NCBI RefSeq assembly: GCF_015291645.1
Contig: NZ_CP030055.1
Span: 4,836,001-4,900,000, forward strand
DNA: 64,000 nt
Direction of reading: 5' to 3'
Origin: Bradyrhizobium sp. CCBAU 53340
GTDB lineage: Bacteria; Pseudomonadota; Alphaproteobacteria; Rhizobiales; Xanthobacteraceae
Shown here: positions 60,117 to 64,000 of the stretch, in pieces
How the letters are laid out: each line of letters starts with the position of its first letter
How positions within the stretch are numbered: position 1 is the first letter of the stretch
Notes under the pieces: generated by a model
The model's input: only the letters and a program-made list of their open reading frames with translations
Databases searched by the model: none
Told to the model about the DNA's origin: nothing
Translations under genes and position numbers: made by a program

Positions 60117-61049
60117 ATGGCGCTGATTTCCATCAGCACGAAGATTCGCGCGCGGAATGCGGCCAAGTCGATCAGCGGGGGCCTGATTGGCGCTGCCACC
60201 GTCGGCATGCTGCGCACCACGCGCTATTTCGATCCGGTCAAGACCTCGGACTTTTTCGCGCGCGTCACCAAGGCGATCGGCCCGCACCTGCGCGAGCATC
60301 GCATCGGCCGCGCCAACCTCACCGCGGCCTTTCCCGAGAAATCGCCGGAAGAGATCGAAGAGATTCTGATGGGCGTGTGGGACAATCTCGGCCGCGTCGG
60401 CGCCGAGTTCGCCCATATGGACCACGTCTGGGATTACGATCGCGCGCATCCGGAAAACAGCCGGATCGAGCTTCCCCAGAGCAGCATCGAACGGTTCGAC
60501 CGCATCCGTGACGACGGCAAGCCGGCGCTGATCTTCGCCTCGCATCTGGCCAATTGGGAATTGCCGGCGCTCGCCGCGGTCGCGCATGAGCTCGACACCG
60601 CGATCCTCTATCGCCGGCCGAACATCGCTTCCGCCGACCGCATCATCCAGGAGATGCGCCAGGTCAACATGGGTACGCTGATCCCCGCGGGCCGCGATGC
60701 GCCCTTGCGGCTCGCGCAGGCATTGAAGGACGGCAAGCACGTCGCCATGCTGATCGACCAGTACCTGACCGGCGGCGTCGAGGTCACCTTCTTCGGCCGC
60801 AAGACCCGCGCCAATCCGATGCTGGCGCGCCTGCTCCGCCAGGTCGAATGCCCGATCCACGGCGTGCGCATCATCCGCCTGCCCGGCTTCCGCTTCCGCG
60901 CCGAGCTGACCGAAGAGATCCCGCCGGTCCGCGATGCCGATGGCAAGATCGACATCCAGGGCACGACGCAGGCGATCACGAGCGTGGTGGAGAGCTGGGT
61001 GCGCGAGCATCCCGAGCAGTGGCTGTGGCTGCATCGCAGGTGGCGGTAG
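60117..61049 (+). CDS. lpxXL: Lipid A very-long-chain acyltransferase LpxXL
   Basis: The 310-residue protein belongs to the LpxL/HtrB family, with the motif HLANWE (His-x4-Glu) in FASHLANWELPA and an N-terminal hydrophobic stretch for membrane attachment. It should transfer the very-long-chain acyl group from AcpXL to lipid A. It starts 11 bases after fabF1XL. The alcohol-dehydrogenase-like gene (adh2XL) found between these two in Rhizobium clusters is not present here. Confidence 0.9.
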   Translation: MALISISTKIRARNAAKSISGGLIGAATVGMLRTTRYFDPVKTSDFFARVTKAIGPHLREHRIGRANLTAAFPEKSPEEIEEILMGVWDNLGRVGAEFAHMDHVWDYDRAHPENSRIELPQSSIERFDRIRDDGKPALIFASHLANWELPALAAVAHELDTAILYRRPNIASADRIIQEMRQVNMGTLIPAGRDAPLRLAQALKDGKHVAMLIDQYLTGGVEVTFFGRKTRANPMLARLLRQVECPIHGVRIIRLPGFRFRAELTEEIPPVRDADGKIDIQGTTQAITSVVESWVREHPEQWLWLHRRWR

Positions 61050-61065
61050 GCGGCATCGCTCTCTC

Positions 61066-61153
61066 CGTCATGGCCGAGCTTGTCCCGGCCATCCACGCGC
61101 TTCCAAACGCGAGAACAAAGACGTGGATGCTCGGGACAAGCCCGGGCATGACG
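61066..61153. repeat. Palindromic repeat CGTCATGGCC...GGGCATGACG
   Basis: CGTCATGGCCGAGCTTGTCC is mirrored by GGACAAGCCCGGGCATGACG, with CACGCGCTTC/ACGTGGATG as inner arms. The element folds as one long hairpin in the gap between convergent lpxXL and the TPR regulator gene, and is likely a terminator. The family is common in Bradyrhizobium intergenic DNA (recognised from memory). Confidence 0.72.
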
Positions 61154-61177
61154 ACTGAGCACGCGGCGCGCCCTCGC

Positions 61178-62923
61178 CTACCTCTCCGGCAATCCCGCAC
61201 CCACTTCGGCCTGAACGACGCGCTCCCAGGCTGCGATGCAAATCGGGCTTGCGTTCTTCATTGGCGGCGAGACGCTTTGCCTGGTCGTGCCCGGCCGCAA
61301 GCGCAGCCCCTCCGCGATCGCGGCCCTCGCCTCCTCGAGGCGGCCCGATCGCTGATAGGCGGCTGCGAGCAGCAGGTGCGAGCGGCCGGTCCCCGGCGTG
61401 ATCGCGATCGAGCGCTGCAGCCACGGCAGCGCTTCCTCGTCACGCCCCATCAATACGTTCGCAAGGCCCGCGCCGAGCAGCCAGGTCCAGCGCGAGGCCG
61501 CCGGCGTGTCGTAACGATCAGCTTGCTGGAAGGTCGCGAGCGCATCATCGAAGCGGCCGAGAAAGATCTGGCCGAGGCCGATCAGATAGAGCGCAGACCC
61601 GTCCCACGGGTCGAAGCTCAACGCCCTGGCGCAGGTGACGAGACTTTCCACGAAATGATTGGTGGCGCTGAGGAAGCGGCAATGGGCCTCGATCACCGGA
61701 ATCGAATTGGGCTTGAGCCGCAACGCCTGCTCGAGGGTCGCATTGGCGCTCGCCTCGACCATCGCGGCCTCCTCCGGGCTGAACCAGACCATCTGGATGC
61801 CGCGCAGCTGCAGCGAAGACAGCGCGACCGCGAGATCGACATTGGCAGGGTCGTCGGCAAGCGCCTTCTGCAGCATGGCCTGTGCCGCGCCAAAACGCTC
61901 GCGCGTGGTCTGATTGATCGATGCGAGCGCCTGCTCGACGGCCACCTTGTCGCCGCCGGCCGACGCCCCGGCAGCCAGCGGGCGCGGCGCACGCGACTCC
62001 AGAATCTCGTTGAGACGGCGCGCAAGCCCATGACCGACGCCCGCGACCAGACGCGACTGCGCGAGCTGCGCGTCCGCCTCGTCCGCGGCGACGGACGCTG
62101 TGACGACCGACTGAACCTCGCCGGTCGCGGCCTTGATGATGCGCGCGCGCAGCGTCCACGACTGATCGCGACGCTCCAGCTCGCCGCGCAGCTCGTAATC
62201 GGATGATGCGGCGGACGCAGCAGTGCTGTCGCCGCCCTTGGCCGCCAGTCGTGGCGCAACCACGCTGATGTTCTGGATCTTGGCAAAACCATCGGTGAGA
62301 CGAGCGGTGACCTCGGCGGCCATCGCCGCGCCGCGCGGGTCGTTGCTGTCGTCAACGATCGGCATCACCGCGAGCCGCGGCGGCGTTCGCCTGAACAGGA
62401 GGTCCGGCTTCAGCACGGGTGCGGCGACCGCAAGCCCCATGACGATCACACAGAGCCCGGCCACGGCGGCAACCGTGGCCTGCCGGCTCAAGCCGAACCA
62501 GGCGCGCTGTGGCCTTGCGGCGGCGATCTCGGCGGGCGGCGGGGACGCGACCTCGCCGGGCGGGCCCGGTCGGATCTCCTCGGCCTGCGCCGGGTCGGCG
62601 GCGGGCACAGCCTCAACCTCCGTCGCCAACAGATAGCCGCCGCCGGAGGCGAGCTTGATCAGCTGCCGCCGCTCGTCGCCGAGCGCGGTGCGGAGCTCGC
62701 GGATGCATTGGAACAGGCTGTCCTCGCCGACATGGACGTTCGGCCAGACCGCTTCCATCAGCTCCTGCTTGCTCAGCACCCGGCCGCCGCTGGTGGCAAA
62801 GAGCCGCAACATCTCGAAGGTCTTGGGCCGGAGCTTGATCGGCGTGCCATCGGCTCCGCGAAGCTCCGCGCGCTGCTGATCCAGCTCGAAGCCGGCGAAA
62901 CGAAGCAAGCTAACCCCCAACAC
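61178..62923 (-). CDS. CadC-like regulator: winged helix, membrane helix and TPR-type domain
   Basis: The protein has about 581 residues. The OmpR-type winged helix (LRFAGFELDQQRAELRGADG, then ELMEAVWPNVHVGEDSLFQC) occupies the first 105 residues. A low-complexity Pro/Ala linker and a membrane helix near 150-172 follow, then a long helical-repeat domain (YLIGLGQIFLGRFDDALATF). This is the CadC/HilA-like plan: a membrane-bound DNA-binding protein without phosphorylation site. The start is ambiguous: GTG at 62923, or TTG at 62908 with a GGGGG site. It is divergent from the autotransporter gene and may control it. Confidence 0.82.
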   Translation of the reverse strand: MLGVSLLRFAGFELDQQRAELRGADGTPIKLRPKTFEMLRLFATSGGRVLSKQELMEAVWPNVHVGEDSLFQCIRELRTALGDERRQLIKLASGGGYLLATEVEAVPAADPAQAEEIRPGPPGEVASPPPAEIAAARPQRAWFGLSRQATVAAVAGLCVIVMGLAVAAPVLKPDLLFRRTPPRLAVMPIVDDSNDPRGAAMAAEVTARLTDGFAKIQNISVVAPRLAAKGGDSTAASAASSDYELRGELERRDQSWTLRARIIKAATGEVQSVVTASVAADEADAQLAQSRLVAGVGHGLARRLNEILESRAPRPLAAGASAGGDKVAVEQALASINQTTRERFGAAQAMLQKALADDPANVDLAVALSSLQLRGIQMVWFSPEEAAMVEASANATLEQALRLKPNSIPVIEAHCRFLSATNHFVESLVTCARALSFDPWDGSALYLIGLGQIFLGRFDDALATFQQADRYDTPAASRWTWLLGAGLANVLMGRDEEALPWLQRSIAITPGTGRSHLLLAAAYQRSGRLEEARAAIAEGLRLRPGTTRQSVSPPMKNASPICIAAWERVVQAEVGAGLPER

Positions 62924-63095
62924 GTCTCTCAAGGCGGCTCATATAGCGGAAGTCTGGCGAAAATGCCCGAAAATCGGGTCTGAAACGCAAATATCAGAAA
63001 CTTTCAGAAAGTAGCCAAGTCCTTATCAGGACACCAATCCCCACCCGATGCGAAGAATCCCATCGAGGACTCGGGACCGCGTGTTGGGGGAAGTG

Positions 63096-64000
63096 GTGAA
63101 GACCGGGAAAGATTGTTTCAAAGCGACCCGCCGCCTGCGGGCGGCGCTGCTGACGTCGTCGGCGCTGACGTTGGCTTGGGCATTGCCGGCCGCGCCGGCT
63201 CAGGCGCAGGATGCCACCTGGCTGGCCTCGCCGGCGACCAACGTCTACAGCAGCGGCGCCAACTGGGACACCGGCACGGCGCCGACGGGAACCGCCTATT
63301 TCGGTGCGACGAACAGCAGCCACCTGGCGGTCGGCGGCGGCGGCGGCCTCATGGCAGTTGGCGGCTGGACGTTCACCGCTGGCGCGCCAGCCTATACGTT
63401 CGACAACTATAACTTGCATTTCGTGTTCGACGGGGCTGGCATTGTCGCTAATGGCACCAGCGTTACCATCAACAACGCCAACACTGGGTCCCAACTGTTT
63501 TTCCACAACTCCAGCACGGCCGGCAGCGCCGTCATCGCCAACTTGAACAACAACTACACGATTTTCTACGACACCAGCTCAGCCGGCACCGCGTCCATCA
63601 CCAACACTTTCTCCTTCCTGATTTTCCGGGACTCCAGCACGGCTGGCAGCGCATCCATCACCCACAATTCCGGCACCGTCGATTTCGCCGGCTCCAGCTC
63701 GGCGGGAACCGCGACGATCACCAGCAACGCCGGCTTGATATTTCTTGGCTCGAGCACGGCCGGCAGCGCTTCCATCACGAGCTCCGGCATCTTCGGCGCC
63801 ACGGTCTTCATCGAGAACAGCACCGCCGGCAGCGCCTCCATCACCGTCAACAACGCCCTCACGTTCGCCGACAACAGCACCGCCGGCAGCGCCACCCTTC
63901 TCAACAATGCCAGCGGCGTGGTCGATTTCTCGTACACGACGGGGCCCAACGGCGACCACAGGATCAGCGCCGGCTCGATCGCGGGCGCCGGCTCCTACAA
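63096..64000 (+). CDS. Autotransporter-like surface protein, N-terminal part (cut by window edge)
   Basis: From a GTG at 63096 (GGGGGAA ahead; GTG at 63093 also possible) the frame stays open to the window end, over 301 codons. A long signal peptide (basic start, then LLTSSALTLAWALPAAPAQA) is followed by a Thr/Ser/Asn/Gly-rich passenger region. Seven imperfect repeats of about 20 residues, each with S-T/S-A-G-S/T-A-S-I-T, run from about 63510 to 63925. This pattern fits a beta-helical type V passenger; the beta-barrel would lie beyond the window. No catalytic motif is seen. Confidence 0.82.
   Translation, partial: MKTGKDCFKATRRLRAALLTSSALTLAWALPAAPAQAQDATWLASPATNVYSSGANWDTGTAPTGTAYFGATNSSHLAVGGGGGLMAVGGWTFTAGAPAYTFDNYNLHFVFDGAGIVANGTSVTINNANTGSQLFFHNSSTAGSAVIANLNNNYTIFYDTSSAGTASITNTFSFLIFRDSSTAGSASITHNSGTVDFAGSSSAGTATITSNAGLIFLGSSTAGSASITSSGIFGATVFIENSTAGSASITVNNALTFADNSTAGSATLLNNASGVVDFSYTTGPNGDHRISAGSIAGAGSY

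Noticed and set aside
30364..61153. Intergenic palindromes as insertion sequences
   Set aside because: The elements at 30.4, 34.4, 46.1, 58.8 and 61.1 kb are 50-165 bases, carry no transposase frame, and I saw no flanking target duplication. They fit REP-like repeats.

Overview
The window looks like chromosome of an alphaproteobacterium in or near Bradyrhizobium. The evidence is very high GC, a complete AcpXL/LpxXL very-long-chain lipid A cluster, an HWE-family histidine kinase, several DUF6894-type small proteins, many solute-binding proteins, and palindromic intergenic repeats that I recognise from Bradyrhizobiaceae (58.8, 61.1, 46.1, 30.4 and 34.4 kb). I see no tRNA, rRNA, transposase, CRISPR array or phage module. 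The species call is inference; no search was run.

Layout. 0-5.4 kb: a cut shikimate dehydrogenase gene overlapping a Baeyer-Villiger-type monooxygenase, divergent from an acyl-CoA ligase and acyl-CoA dehydrogenase pair. 5.4-9.0 kb: an aromatic-acid type efflux operon (MarR, FUSC permease, DUF1656, HlyD). 9.2-12.8 kb: an amino-acid-type binding protein and two tandem cytosine-deaminase-like amidohydrolases. 13.3-20.5 kb: a minus-strand catabolic operon headed by a TetR regulator. It has two 2-pyrone-4,6-dicarboxylate-lactonase-like hydrolases, a dicarboxylate symporter, a 4-oxalomesaconate-hydratase-like PIG-L protein, a 4-carboxy-4-hydroxy-2-oxoadipate aldolase-like protein, a 4,5-dihydroxyphthalate-decarboxylase-like protein and a dehydrogenase. 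20.6-28.1 kb: a broken TctC gene, a second binding protein, PepSY, MscS, DUF763, P450 and small unknowns.

28.2-43 kb is the best-defined pathway. It appears to encode a reductive route of nicotinate catabolism: NicA/NicB nicotinate hydroxylase with a three-heme cytochrome tail, a 6-hydroxynicotinate reductase-like protein, an enamidase-like amidohydrolase, a ferredoxin-NADP reductase, a complete branched-chain-type ABC transporter, a UPF0280 (ApbE-like) protein, a DUF1185 protein and a MarR regulator. Related palindromes sit in both divergent control regions (29.05 and 38.75-38.92 kb). An extradiol-type dioxygenase at 43-44 kb, next to NicB, carries a promoter/operator nearly identical to that of the TetR gene at 20.5 kb, so the TetR operon and this dioxygenase probably form one regulon.

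44.4-48.2 kb: HerA-like ATPase, AhpD-like protein, MgtC and a flavin reductase-like protein. 48.2-55 kb: a cluster of very small proteins in repeated families, with two Crp/Fnr regulators and an HWE kinase/response-regulator pair. Six 14-bp inverted repeats of the form NNAAC-N4-GTTAN (one with AGC) lie about 35-60 bases ahead of these genes, which suggests a local Crp/Fnr regulon. 55.3-61 kb: ParB-like protein, a one-helix membrane protein and acpXL-fabZXL-fabF2XL-fabF1XL-lpxXL. 61.2-64 kb: a CadC-like TPR regulator divergent from an autotransporter that runs off the end.
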